Source of the DNA: Diprion similis
Taxonomy: Eukaryota; Arthropoda; Insecta; Hymenoptera; Diprionidae
Length of the DNA: 64,000 nt
Reading direction: 5' to 3'
NCBI RefSeq assembly: GCF_021155765.1
Contig: NC_060105.1
Span: 15,595,001-15,659,000, forward strand
Position numbers and translations under genes: made by a program. Each line of letters begins with the position of its first letter. Within the stretch, counting starts at the first letter, position 1. Under the pieces are notes generated by a model. It had not been told where the DNA came from. It did not search any database and worked only from the letters and a program-made list of their open reading frames with translations. Of the stretch, positions 32,001 to 42,240 are shown piece after piece.

Positions 32001-33201
32001 ACGACTGTCACCCCAGACGAATGTTTACGTAAAGAAATAATTAAAGAATGCCACGAATCATTAATTGGCAGTCATCAAGGCGTCACAAAAATATACAACC
32101 GCATTAGACAAAAATATTTTTGGCCGCACATGAAAGAACAAATCCAAGACTTCATAAGAACTTGTGAGAGTTGCCAAAGGAAGAAACTAGTAAGAGTAAA
32201 AACCAGGTTGCCGATGGTGATAACAGATACTCCTGCCGATGCATTCGACAAAGTAGCACCAGACATCGTTGGACCTCTCCCCCTTACTAAATCAAACAAC
32301 AAATACCTTTTGACGATACAATGCAAGTTGACGAAATTTCTGGACGCCATCCCTTTACCTGACGCCACTGCCAAAACAATGGGTGCAGCATTCGCGAAAG
32401 AATACATCACACGTTACGGTGCCCCTCGAGCAATACTTACAGACCAAGGACAAAATTTCATGAGCACAATCATTAAGCAACTTTGTAAACTCTTTGAAAT
32501 AAAACAAATTCGAACTGCAGCTCACCGCCCACAATCTAACGGATCGCTAGAACGCAGTCACCTTGTTCTCACCGAACACGTCAAGCATTACACGAATGCT
32601 GGTAAAGACTGGGATGAATACATCCGCTTTGCTATTTTCTGTTATAACACCGCGAAGCACGAAGGCACCAACTTCACTCCCCATCAGCTAATTTTCGGTT
32701 CCCATGCCAGACTTCCGACAGACGCGAACCCTGCCAGCGCTTACACCCGTTCCTACGATTCGTTCCTTCTAGATTTAATCTCCAACCTATCCACCATACA
32801 AAAAAACGCCGCGGCTAACCTCATTTTAGCAAAGCACCGTTCCAAGACGTACTACGACCGTCGTACCAATAACCAAAATTTCGAAGCAGCCCAAAAGGTC
32901 TATCTACTAAACGAAACCCGATCTAAATTTGACGACCACTATAAAGGAGCATATACGATCAAGCGCATAATTGACGATATCAATGCCGAAATTTTCATCA
33001 CTCCCCATAAGACCAAAATTGTCCATCTGAATAAACTCAAATTAGCACAGGAAGGAAGTGATTCAAATTAAACCACCTTTAGAAGTCAACAGCCGTATAT
33101 TATCAATCTACCCGTAACTGCATCATATTCCGCCTCATGCCCTCGGATATCATTGCAGGTGCAACGCCCTAAACAGCGAGACAGACGAATCATCCACTGT
33201 C

Positions 33202-35223
33202 ATGATTAAACAACTGGAACAGAACCCGGGAATCTTCTTCGAACAACTGCAAGACTTGCGTACATATAACGAAGAATGGACCCTGCTAAACTACGTGGAC
33301 CTCCAAAACCTATTCGACCGACTTGACCAAGCATCAGATTTCTTGAATATAATAGAGAAAAAGTGCTCTTTGGCCAAGAGCAATTGCCAGACCGGTAATC
33401 ACATCCCAATGTTGGCTAACAGAATAAAAACCATTAAAACATGTCAAAAAAGAATGGAATACCTAGTCGGCCATCGCACAGGCGAATCGACTCACTCTGA
33501 ACTTGCAAAGCTAGCCCACCATCGCAAAACACGAGGCGCGATTAACTTCATTGGTAGCATATCAAAATCTCTATTCGGTACCCTAGACGTAGAAGACGGA
33601 GAATATTACAATCAACAAATCGACAACCTTTACAATGACAGCAGACACTTAGCATCTCTCCTTAATAAACAGACTAATATCGTCCAGTCAACACTAGGCG
33701 CCTACAAAAAAGAACTCGACAGCATTATAAGCCACAACCACGAACGCGATACGTTACTTACGATTCTCTCGAATGATGCAGCTATCTCAAAAGCCTTAAT
33801 TGCTGACAATACCTTTAGAACAACCTTACTCAACCGACTAATGGACTTGGACCGACACTTGAACGAATACGAACTTGACCTGTACAGCCTATCAGACGCC
33901 ATTCTTTTCGCACAAAAAGGTATTGTCCACCCCAAAATTCTATCACCGAACCAAATTATTTATAGCCTTAAGCATATCCAGTCACTTAGACCGCAAATAG
34001 AATTCCCTATCCCACTAGACCCAAACTACGCCGAAGAATTAATTCGCATATCACAAATCGACATAGCGTATTCCAAGCCCAGGCTCCTTTACGCAATATC
34101 CATCCCACTGCTCAACCCCGACGCCTATAACCTATACAGACTGCTCCCCGTCCCTGTAAGACAGACGTACGACTCAACAAATAACAAATTCGCCTACATT
34201 CAACCTGGCAGTGATTACGTAGCTATAGCACTTAACCGAGCGTCATACTTCCAAATTTCAGAATCTAAATTCACTGGATGCGTTTTGTCTTTGGGTAAAT
34301 TCATATGCAAACTGACACAACCACTGTTTCACCCCTCAACTCACCGACTCTGTGAGGTTGGTCTTTTTCTAAACCCCTCTGAGAAAATTGCAAAAGAATG
34401 CGATATCAGACTGACCGCATTCGATGGTACCTACTGGACAGAACTATCTACATCCAATTCTTGGATTTTCTCGTCTTCCACTCCTGAAACTCTACATATT
34501 CTCTGCTCAAATGACCACACCTCCCGTGTGACGATCTCCGGCTCAGGAATTATCTCCCTGAATGACTTATGTACGGCTAGTACCTCTGAAGTAACCCTCA
34601 AAACCTCGAAACGTTCCCAATCTACCGAGACACTCTCCTACGTTCCCAAGGTTACCCTAGATTTAAGCGAAATATCCGTTAGTCTTGATTTTAATATTTC
34701 CACTGACTCATCCCTCGTCGCCATCCCCCCCTTGCGTGAACCTTCACACATTAACTCCCATGACCTTGCCATCGCTGGCGTTGCCCTGAATGACGTGCTC
34801 AAACGCTCAGCCGATCTAAGCACACACTATCGTACTCAAAGTAACATGCATCGCCTCACCACCAACCTCAGCTATGGCGGAATCGCCTTCGCGTCCCTCT
34901 TAGCAGTTTTCTTTTGCTACAAACTCTCATTATTTAGAAGAATCTCAAAAGTATACTCTTGCTGTAAATCCAGGCGAATACGCCACAACCTCGACTCACG
35001 TCATCCAAGACCCCAAATCCTTTCCCACCACGCCATTTCCCACCCTCACCTAGAAAATAGGTCATTCCCTAAGGACCTATCTCCTCGCACTTCGTCGCTG
35101 CCCCGAGCTCATTCAGAAATTGAAATGATGGAAATGTCCAAGCTACGACAACACCCACGTAAACTGCCCCGCGATCAGAGCCTTGACGCTAGTTCCGACT
35201 CCCTCTTCATCTGGACAGACTAA
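33202..35223 (+). CDS. env: Envelope fusion protein, baculovirus F/errantivirus type
   Basis: ORF of 673 aa from ATG 33202, open upstream to 33118. It starts directly with the F-protein ectodomain (FFEQLQDLRTYNEEW), with no signal peptide. A splice acceptor candidate (CATTGCAG, ending 33158) lies upstream, so translation probably relies on a spliced RNA, as in other errantiviruses. A furin-type basic site (HRKTR) is followed by a fusion-peptide-like INFIGSISKSLFGTLD at about residues 110-130. A transmembrane helix lies near residues 577-600 (IAFASLLAVFFCY), then a basic, Ser/Pro-rich cytoplasmic tail. The ORF is unbroken. Errantivirus F proteins allow cell-to-cell passage. Whether this one works is unknown. 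Confidence 0.88.
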   Translation: MIKQLEQNPGIFFEQLQDLRTYNEEWTLLNYVDLQNLFDRLDQASDFLNIIEKKCSLAKSNCQTGNHIPMLANRIKTIKTCQKRMEYLVGHRTGESTHSELAKLAHHRKTRGAINFIGSISKSLFGTLDVEDGEYYNQQIDNLYNDSRHLASLLNKQTNIVQSTLGAYKKELDSIISHNHERDTLLTILSNDAAISKALIADNTFRTTLLNRLMDLDRHLNEYELDLYSLSDAILFAQKGIVHPKILSPNQIIYSLKHIQSLRPQIEFPIPLDPNYAEELIRISQIDIAYSKPRLLYAISIPLLNPDAYNLYRLLPVPVRQTYDSTNNKFAYIQPGSDYVAIALNRASYFQISESKFTGCVLSLGKFICKLTQPLFHPSTHRLCEVGLFLNPSEKIAKECDIRLTAFDGTYWTELSTSNSWIFSSSTPETLHILCSNDHTSRVTISGSGIISLNDLCTASTSEVTLKTSKRSQSTETLSYVPKVTLDLSEISVSLDFNISTDSSLVAIPPLREPSHINSHDLAIAGVALNDVLKRSADLSTHYRTQSNMHRLTTNLSYGGIAFASLLAVFFCYKLSLFRRISKVYSCCKSRRIRHNLDSRHPRPQILSHHAISHPHLENRSFPKDLSPRTSSLPRAHSEIEMMEMSKLRQHPRKLPRDQSLDASSDSLFIWTD

Positions 35224-35329
35224 GCCCTCTACTACATATTTATAAGAACATATCCATTGTTATGCCCAAATACCATTCAATAAAAATGTCTCAAATAACG
35301 CTATTATAATAACCGTATACAATATCTAC

Positions 35330-35591
35330 AATCAAAACCCTAAAAATTATAATTTAACTATAATCGTATCTATACTATCTACAATTATACCCCTGACATT
35401 GTCATTTAACTTTGACTTGTATCTATAATATCTACAATCAAAACCCTCAAAATTATAATTTAACTATAATCGTATATATATTACCTACAATTATACCCCT
35501 GACATTGTCATTTAACTTTGATTGTATCTATATTATCTACAATCAAAACCCTAAAATTATAATTTAATTATAATTGTATCTTTATAATATG
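35330..35591. repeat. Tandem repeat, ~105-bp unit, 2.5 copies
   Basis: Units start at 35330, 35436 and 35541 with AATCAAAACCCT and contain CCCCTGACATTGTCATTTAA. It is AT-rich and lies in the 3' untranslated part of the Gypsy element between env and the LTR. Confidence 0.85.
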
Positions 35592-35815
35592 TAACTACTA
35601 CACACTTAAACTATAAGAACATACTTATTGTTACAAAAAAAAAAATATTTCTGCTAAAAATGTATACTAACCCGCTTAAACGCGCATTAACCCTAGACGC
35701 TATACTCTTTAAGGCAAACTATATTGTAATCTTTCGTAAGTGAGTCGATACATTACCCAAAAATTCGATTTTCCTTCGAACATTCGGCTCTGTACCCTCA
35801 CCGAATGTTCTTCCC

Positions 35816-35825
35816 GAAGGGGGGG
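35816..35825 (+). promoter_or_regulatory. Polypurine tract of the Gypsy element
   Basis: GAAGGGGGGG, two bases before the 3' LTR; the expected primer for plus-strand synthesis. Confidence 0.7.
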
Positions 35826-35827
35826 CG

Positions 35828-36264
35828 TGTTACGTCCGACGTCCCGCCTCACGTCTCTCCCACCTTCCTCGACGCTTGTCTTTACCTACCGTTCCCACAC
35901 TCCATATCTTGTCATCCTATTTCCATCTTGGCTTACACCACTCGCTATCGCCCTTACCTTGCCATTTCGATCCCCCTCTACCCTGTATCCTCGCTCATTT
36001 TCTCATGCAAAAGACTCACTCTCATTCCAACGCTCCTACCTCTTACATTCAACTTCAACTCCCGTTCCCCAAAACCGTTGCCTCAACTACTCCTCATCGA
36101 CTTCACTCAATTTCCAAATCAAAAGTTATAATCATTCTCTAATTACTGTTCTTTCCCTTCCGTTCCCTGAACGAAGACGTCGACGACTACGAACCAACAA
36201 AAATAGCACCCGAACCAACACCATCGGGTGGGTACATGGACTGCCGTCCCCCTGTACCGTAACA
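35828..36264 (+). repeat. 3' LTR of the Gypsy element
   Basis: 437 bp, TGTTACG at the start and CGTAACA at the end, pyrimidine-rich. Only the first 28 nt recur at the 5' end. Confidence 0.75.
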
Positions 36265-36420
36265 TTTTTTTAAATTTTTTTCTGAGATAAGGGATGTTTG
36301 AAAAAATCTAAAAAAAATATGAGGGTGTCTTTTAGGCTCAATGCGATCATATAAAAAAAAAATCCGAGAGGGTGAGGGTCACGGGTTTACACACCTGGGA
36401 TGGAATACCTCATATATTTG
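36265..36420. mobile_element. Right half of the MITE-like element
   Basis: Inverted, degenerate counterpart of 26271-26466 (shared TTTTTTCAAA blocks and ATTCCA end). Confidence 0.45.
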
Positions 36421-36844
36421 TAAATCGTGGTCGTGTGTTGTTCTGGCATCATCTGATACATACATAAAGTGAATAAGGGGTGGAAAAATATTAAGTATGC
36501 CGCAAAGACAATATCTGTATATATAAGTTTCGTACGACTGGCAGCTGTATATATGACCCCGAAATCACCGGTTACTCGCGGTATTTAAGTGTGTGTGTGT
36601 GAACCCCATACTTATGCAGCACACAATGAAGAACAAAGAAAAAAAATGATTTTGCGCTGGTGAGTAATTACTATATTTCCAACTCGCTGCAAAATATACA
36701 TAGATTATCAATTAGAATTACCCTCGTTTGGCTGATGGCATTAAACTACGAGACGATCTCGCGCTATTTGGTAATTACAACGAAATTTTAAAACGATGCG
36801 CATCTGCAATCTCGTCCCGAAAAATTATAAAGAAAACGATTTAG
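36421..36844. other. Spacer, nothing identified
   Basis: AT-rich sequence; a short GTGTGTGTGTG run lies at 36591-36601. Confidence 0.35.
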
Positions 36845-37781
36845 TACACCCAGGAAAATGGTTTGTTATTTGCAAATAAAACCCTCTATTTCAAATAAAT
36901 TTACTTGAATGAAAGAATTTTTTTCTACGATCAAGTGAATGACCATTTATCCCAAATATAGTCATGTATTTAGCCCAAATAAAAATCTCTATTAGAACGA
37001 TAATTTATTGCTGACAAATAAAACGGTTTACTTGAAATCCCTTTGTTTGAACTAAATTAATTTTTATTCCAATGAAAAAAATACTGTTTTCTCCCAAATA
37101 GTGTCATTTAGTGGCGTCGAATAAAAAAATCCTTTTGAAAAGAAGAATAATTTTTTGAAACAGATTCCTCGATCATATATACGTTTATTTAAGCCGAAGA
37201 TTGATTCATTTCACTCGAGGAAATATCATTTTCTCCTAAATATCATAAATTGTTGGTGTCATATAAGTAACTCCTTTCTGAAAAACGAATAATTCTTTGA
37301 AATAATTGAATAATTCTTTCGTAAATTTCTCTTACGGTATTTAGAATTTACTAAAAATTCTGATGAAATCACGTGATGAATGTCATAATTTTATTAAAGA
37401 GTTTTCAGTTACTGTATTATCTATCACGTCTGTGTGGAACGTACATTGTATTACGAATCAAGTAAAGTCGTGGACTTCTATAAAGTAGATTGGCGTAGTA
37501 GGTAAGGTGTCCGACTAGTAATCCGAACATTGCGAGTGAATGGGGTTCGAGCCCCGGTTAGGATTAATAATGCGCTAAGTTTCATAATCTATCTCAAATG
37601 CCTTTTAAAGGATTCTAGGTATTGATAAAATGTTAAAATGGTATTAGCGCTCACGAAAAATCATCAACATTAATTGTCCACGGGTTAAAAAAGAAACGGC
37701 TAGTAGGTTCATATACAAATAATTTTTTTTTTGCGTTCAATAAAATTGCTTGGAGACAACTAAACTTTTTTCTAGGTGTAG
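36845..37781. mobile_element. Possible MITE with TACACCYAG ends
   Basis: TACACCCAGGAAAATGGTTTG at the left and its approximate inverse (CAACTAAACTTTTTTCTAGG plus TGTA) at the right. Another such end occurs at about 38077-38100, so the right border is uncertain. AT-rich, non-coding. It encloses the tRNA-like sequence at 37484. Confidence 0.35.
37484..37567 (+). tRNA. tRNA-like sequence, probable SINE head
   Basis: A box TGGCGTAGTAGG (37491-37502) and B box GGTTCGAGCC (37544-37553) are good Pol III promoters. An anticodon-type loop CTAGTAA (AGT, or a Ser-like shape with a longer variable arm) is flanked by a 5-bp stem with one mismatch. The 5' and 3' acceptor strands do not pair, so this is not a functional tRNA. 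A tRNA-derived SINE, with body up to about 37700, or an old tRNA pseudogene is more likely. Confidence 0.5.
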
Positions 37782-39510
37782 CTGCAACCAAAGAGGGGTG
37801 TATCTATATGAATCCGTTTTCCCACCGCAACGCTATATTTTAGTCATGTCTGTATTATAATTTAATAGCTTCCTGGAAATTATTTTGTAATTAATTATTT
37901 TTTTGACAACATTAAGCAAATTGTTTGATATTCTGTAACAAGAGGTTTAACAGTCTCAATGAAAACATTTTGTTTTCTGCGCACTATGAGTCAACGAAAC
38001 TTTTTGGTCGTGTGAAAATAATGTTTGGTCGGATGTATATTATGAAATTACGTTATCATAACCAAAATTTGCTCATTACAACCAAACTTTTTTCTGAGTG
38101 TGGGACGACAGGCTCTAATAACCCACATGGGTGACATGAAACATCGGGCAAAAATTGCTGCTATGCAAAAATCCATAGCAGTGGCAGCATTTCTGGTAAC
38201 TTTGTCGACGACACAGTCTACAAATACAGTGACGACTGGAGCTGTGTGTACACCTACGCCTCCGAGTAATCTTGTGTCTGGCACACCCTCTGGATCTGTG
38301 ACTGCTATATGTTCCATCGCTAGCGAACTGACTATTGAAAAAGATTCCTCTCAACCATCATAATCTATCGTCAACTATCAGCCTTCACAATTCCGAGAGA
38401 TGTAAAAGTTTCTTGTGAATGACAAAATCATTTCAGCAGAGGTTCTATGGAGTTCACAGTGCGTCATGAGGTATAAATCAATGAAGACTGTCGGCAATGA
38501 CGTGGCTGTATTTCCATTAATGAATCCTGACATAAAAATAGCTTCGAACAACTTTGCTTTACGGTTTAGCACCCTACTTCAGAAGGGAACTAATCCAGAT
38601 TCTACAAAAATGTCCCCAATTAGTAATAAAATTCGACGAGTCCTTGAACAAAGTATGTCATTAACAACGGACAGACGTTAATGTTAGATACTGGAACGAT
38701 TATATTATTGAAGTTTGTTCTCGTCATTCTACTTCTGCCTTCTTGGGAAGTTGTAAGGCTTCAGATCTTTTAAAAGCATTCTATGAATCCGTATCTGAAC
38801 TATATCTCAGTAAAATACTTCAAGTATCGATGGGTGGTCCTAATGTCAACCATAAATTTGTTAAGGATCTCAAAATATCTTTTAAAGACTGAGCATGATA
38901 CTATTATTTTAGATCTTGGAAACTGTGGTATCCATACTCGTCATGATACCATTAAAACTGCGATGGCTGGTAAACAGTGGAAAATTGTAGAGTTTTTGAG
39001 AGCACTGTACAATATTTTCAAGGATATCCCAGCACGACGAACATTATGCACCTCGTACATCGGATCTCAACTTTTTCCCACCAAGTTTCGTTCCACTCGC
39101 TGGCTGAAAAATATCCCTGTCGCACACAGAGCAATAGAAATGCTTCCACATCTCAGAAAATTTACCACCAGTTTACGAAAAGACAACTCTAGGCCATCGT
39201 CAGCGAGCTATTTAATTGTCGAAGAGCAAGTAAAAGATCCATTGCTAGGACCTAAACTTGCCTTTTTCAAAACCTTGGCATCAGAATTGGAACCTTTTCT
39301 CCGCGAATTTTCATCACATCAGCCTTTAGCTTTGTTCTTAAATCCTGCCTTGAAATCAACAACAGAGTCCGTTACGGAACGGTTTGTAAAATCATCTATG
39401 ATTAAAATGTCAACTGATTACCAAAAAGAAAAAAATCTCATATCAACAAATGAAATTGAAATTGGATTTAAAACTTCTAAGGAGATTAAAAAGATTTAAG
39501 GCCTGAAGGA

Positions 39511-39517
39511 TGTTGAT
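39511..39517. repeat. Target-site duplication of the inserted element (left)
   Basis: TGTTGAT, repeated at 41496-41502. Confidence 0.6.
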
Positions 39518-41495
39518 TACGGTGTCCGTTATTTACCAACTTGATTATTTTTGTTGCGACGCCCCGTAAATTTTCCGTTTCAAGCCCAAGACAAAATATC
39601 AGAGCAATATAAGCCCTTAATATTCATGGTAAACCTTGCCCCACAGACAATACATTTTCCATTTGAATTCCATGGGAGTTTGCCACTTTTTACAATTAAA
39701 TTTTTTTTCTTGAACACGTTAATATACAGCAATGTGAAAAACTCACTCTTATAGGAAATTGAATGCTCTACAACAAAGGTTTCTTATAATTTTTCGATTA
39801 ATTCACTCCTTCAAAAGTTATTCACGATTAAAGTTGAACTTATTGTAAATTTTCGGATTTTTTTGCTTTTACGGCAAAATTATTATTATTTAGATGAACT
39901 TTAGTGGTTTATTTCTGAAAATATATAATTGTGACGATATAAAGGCAAAAAATTGAACAAAAGTTGAAAAATGCATAAGTGAAATGAAATTCGTACCACC
40001 TGAGTATTACTATTTACATTTCTCGTGCCAAATCCGAGAAGGGCATATTACAGCAGTTAGATAGGGTTTTGCGGCAAAAGGGCGTATAAAAAAAAAATTT
40101 AATGTACTAACGCCAAAAGGGCGTATCTCAGGACATACACCCTTTTTAGGCACATTTGTTTGCCCAGAACCAAAAGGGTGTATAAAAAAACTTCAGGAAA
40201 TTGAACTTTAGTAGGGAGAGTGAAGAAGGGGTACAATGGATAAAAGCAAAAAAAAAATATAGGAAATGTATATATGTATGTATTTCGCAATATACATATG
40301 AGGCGTTCTCTCGAAGATCGACCTGTAACGACTTAGGTCATTTCTCGGGAGAACGTATTGATGCGTAGACAAGGTCACAAAGTATCTACATACCAAATTT
40401 TATAAGATTTAATCAATTTTTGAGCAAACTGTAAGTGTTTGAAACCACGCGCCTACCATATTATCGCCCGCGTAATCTCGGCTCCTGTGCTTCAGCCTCA
40501 AGCGTCAAGCAGTGTAGCCGTGTCGTTTACTTTTTTAAAGCGATATATCTTCTAAATATAAACTAATGGATACATCTACGATTAATTCCACGACAACTTC
40601 AACATCAACAGCACCCATGGTTTAAAAAGAAAATTTTAATTATTCCTAATAACTTTTTCTAATAAGTAAAATAATAAAATAACAATAAAAAATAACATTT
40701 TTTTTTTTTTATATCTTTCAATAAAATTATATAAACAAATATCTCTACTATTACATTTTTCTCGAGTTTTTATAGCTGTAAAACATATTTTTAGTAGTTC
40801 TCCCGAAAAACGACCGTGCTCCTGCATAAACTGGCGCTAAAAATATTGTTAAAAAATGTTTATTGAGGATTTTATGCTTTAAATCCATTATTCGACAGTA
40901 TAATGTTCGCAATAAATAAAAAAATTTGATAAGTTATATTTAACAGTGTGCAGTACAATGTTGAGTTTTCAAATCGCTTCTTCTCGAAACGACTAAATTG
41001 CACTCAGGTCGTTCTTCGAGATAACGCCTCATATATACATTTTTCAACTTTGTCTCAACATTTTACCTTAATATCAGCAGAATTATATATTTTCAGAAAT
41101 AAGCCACTAAATTTCATCTAAATAATAATAATTTTGCCGTAAAAATAAAAAAATCCGAAAATTTGCAATAATTTCAACTTTAACAGTGAATAACTTTTGA
41201 AGGAGTAAATTCAACAAAAAATCATAAGTGACCGTTTTTGTAGAGCATTCAATTTCCTATAAGATCATGTTTTTGTCATTGCTGTATGTTAACATGTTCA
41301 AGAAAAAAAAAATTCATTATAAACAGTGGCAAATTTCCATGTCGTTTGAATGGAAAATGTATTGTATTTTGGGCAAGGTTTAACATGAATATTAAGGGCT
41401 TATATTGCTCTGATATTTTGTTTTAGGCTGTAAACTAAACATTTACGGGGCGTTGCAAGAAAAATGATCAACTTGGTAAATAACGGACACCCTAG
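39518..41495. mobile_element. 2-kb long-inverted-repeat element inside the transposase gene
   Basis: Ends TACGGTGTCCGTTATTTACC and CTAGGGTGTCCGTTATTTAC (inverted). The arms are nearly complementary over about 450-500 bp and continue, after a 280-bp extra stretch on the left (39985-40265), in a second block (ATATGAGGCGTT...TCTCGAAGA). It can fold into one giant hairpin and has no coding sequence. The 7-bp duplication and the interrupted reading frame show it inserted after the surrounding transposon. Confidence 0.8.
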
Positions 41496-41502
41496 TGTTG
41501 AT
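41496..41502. repeat. Target-site duplication (right)
   Basis: TGTTGAT, partner of 39511-39517. Confidence 0.6.
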
Positions 41503-42240
41503 ATTGCTTTGTTTCGTCGAGATTGCAGAAAGGCCTTGCAGAAGTTTGTTATAAAAATGAATGAACGCTCGCCGTTAAAATACAAACTCTTTAAAACTAT
41601 CACATGTTTAGTTGAAGGATTTGTTGGGAAGAGAAGAATGAAATAATTTCCAAGTATTCTCAACGAATCAAATTGGATCTCTAGTACTACTGCTGATAAA
41701 GCGATTCATCAATAGAACTTGATTTGTTGTGATACTAATGCAGCATAAGCAATGTCCAAATACAAACGCCAAGATGATCACTTTTGGGTAAAGTTACTTC
41801 ACAATCATACAGTTCACGAATATAAAGACTTGGGGAATGTAATCGGAACTATTTTAGTTTTGTCATACGGTAACGCAAATCTTGTGAGAGGCTTTTCAAA
41901 CAACTCTGAATGCATTTTTGATAACATGGAAGAAGAAACGTTCAATGCTCATAGAACAGTTTACGACTCTGTGGCGGTCCTGGGTAGCATTCCGGAAATT
42001 CCTATTGCAAAAAGCATAATTTTTGCTGCACAAAACGCACACTCGCTGTATCTTACAGCCCTAAGAAAAAAAAAAATTTCAAAGAAGCTGCATCTGAAGA
42101 AAATAGTTATCGAAGGCAAGATAATTAAAAAATAAAAGAACTTGTGGCTAAGAAATCAAAAGTTCTCCAAGATGCACGCAAGGAAGCTGAAATTCTGGAA
42201 GAAAAAATGAATAATCTAAGATCTTACAGAACAAAGTTAG

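Larger units (their letters stand above)
27667..33071 (+). pseudogene. pol: Pol: protease, RT, RNase H, macro x2, integrase (broken)
   Basis: Protease active site FIIDTGADVNLI at about 27841. RT is about 28860-29460 with YLDD at 29323-29334. RNase H is about 29750-30120 (TTDASKFAIGAVL, VTDHEPLKW, NADALSRN). A Ser/Pro-rich tether follows, then the macro region (30670-32000), then integrase 32020-33071 (zinc-binding H-H-C-C with CESCQRKK; catalytic core DIVGPL, TDQGQNF, RPQSNGSLERSH). Breaks: TGA 27985-27987 inside protease, TGA 30715-30717 inside the first macro domain, and a frame change between 31464 and 31521. The integrase frame is open to TAA 33069-33071. The rest is well preserved, so damage is recent. 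Confidence 0.88.
26467..36264 (+). mobile_element. Errantivirus-like Gypsy retroelement with macro domains
   Basis: About 9.8 kb with gag, pol and env in that order. Both ends carry TGTTACG...CGTAACA inverted termini. The 3' LTR (437 bp) is preceded by a purine run. The 5' LTR keeps only its first 28 nt. Gag and pol overlap with a -1 slippery heptamer. The env belongs to the baculovirus F/errantivirus class. Pol carries macro domains between RNase H and integrase. There is no obvious target duplication, in keeping with the damaged 5' end. Pol breaks (TGA 27985 and 30715, shift near 31465-31520) make the copy defective. It lies upstream of the sulfotransferase first coding exon, in opposite orientation. 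Confidence 0.9.
38100..42240 (+). pseudogene. Transposase-like gene, fragmented and split
   Basis: Pieces in order: 38100-38363, 38415-38681 (KIISAEVLWSSQCVM), 38783-39499 (LGNCGIHTRHDTIKTAM, IFKDIPARRT, FPTKFRSTRWLKNIPVAHRA), then after a 2-kb insertion 41503-41646 (CRKALQKFVIKMNERSPLKY) and 41752-42135 (VLSYGNANLVRGFSNN, a dimerisation-like end), with a charged tail to about 42240. The motifs belong to a common animal transposase-like family encoding a single large protein with a hAT-style C-terminal end; its exact name is not known to me. Stops and frameshifts are present in every part. Confidence 0.65.

Noticed and set aside
35740..36273. ORFs over the 3' LTR
   Set aside because: They lie within the LTR and the translations are pyrimidine-rich low complexity.
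37484..37567. Functional tRNA gene
   Set aside because: The acceptor strands do not pair and the anticodon stem has a mismatch.
40099..40396. Short ORFs in the giant hairpin element
   Set aside because: AT-rich, unconserved and located in the inverted-repeat arms.
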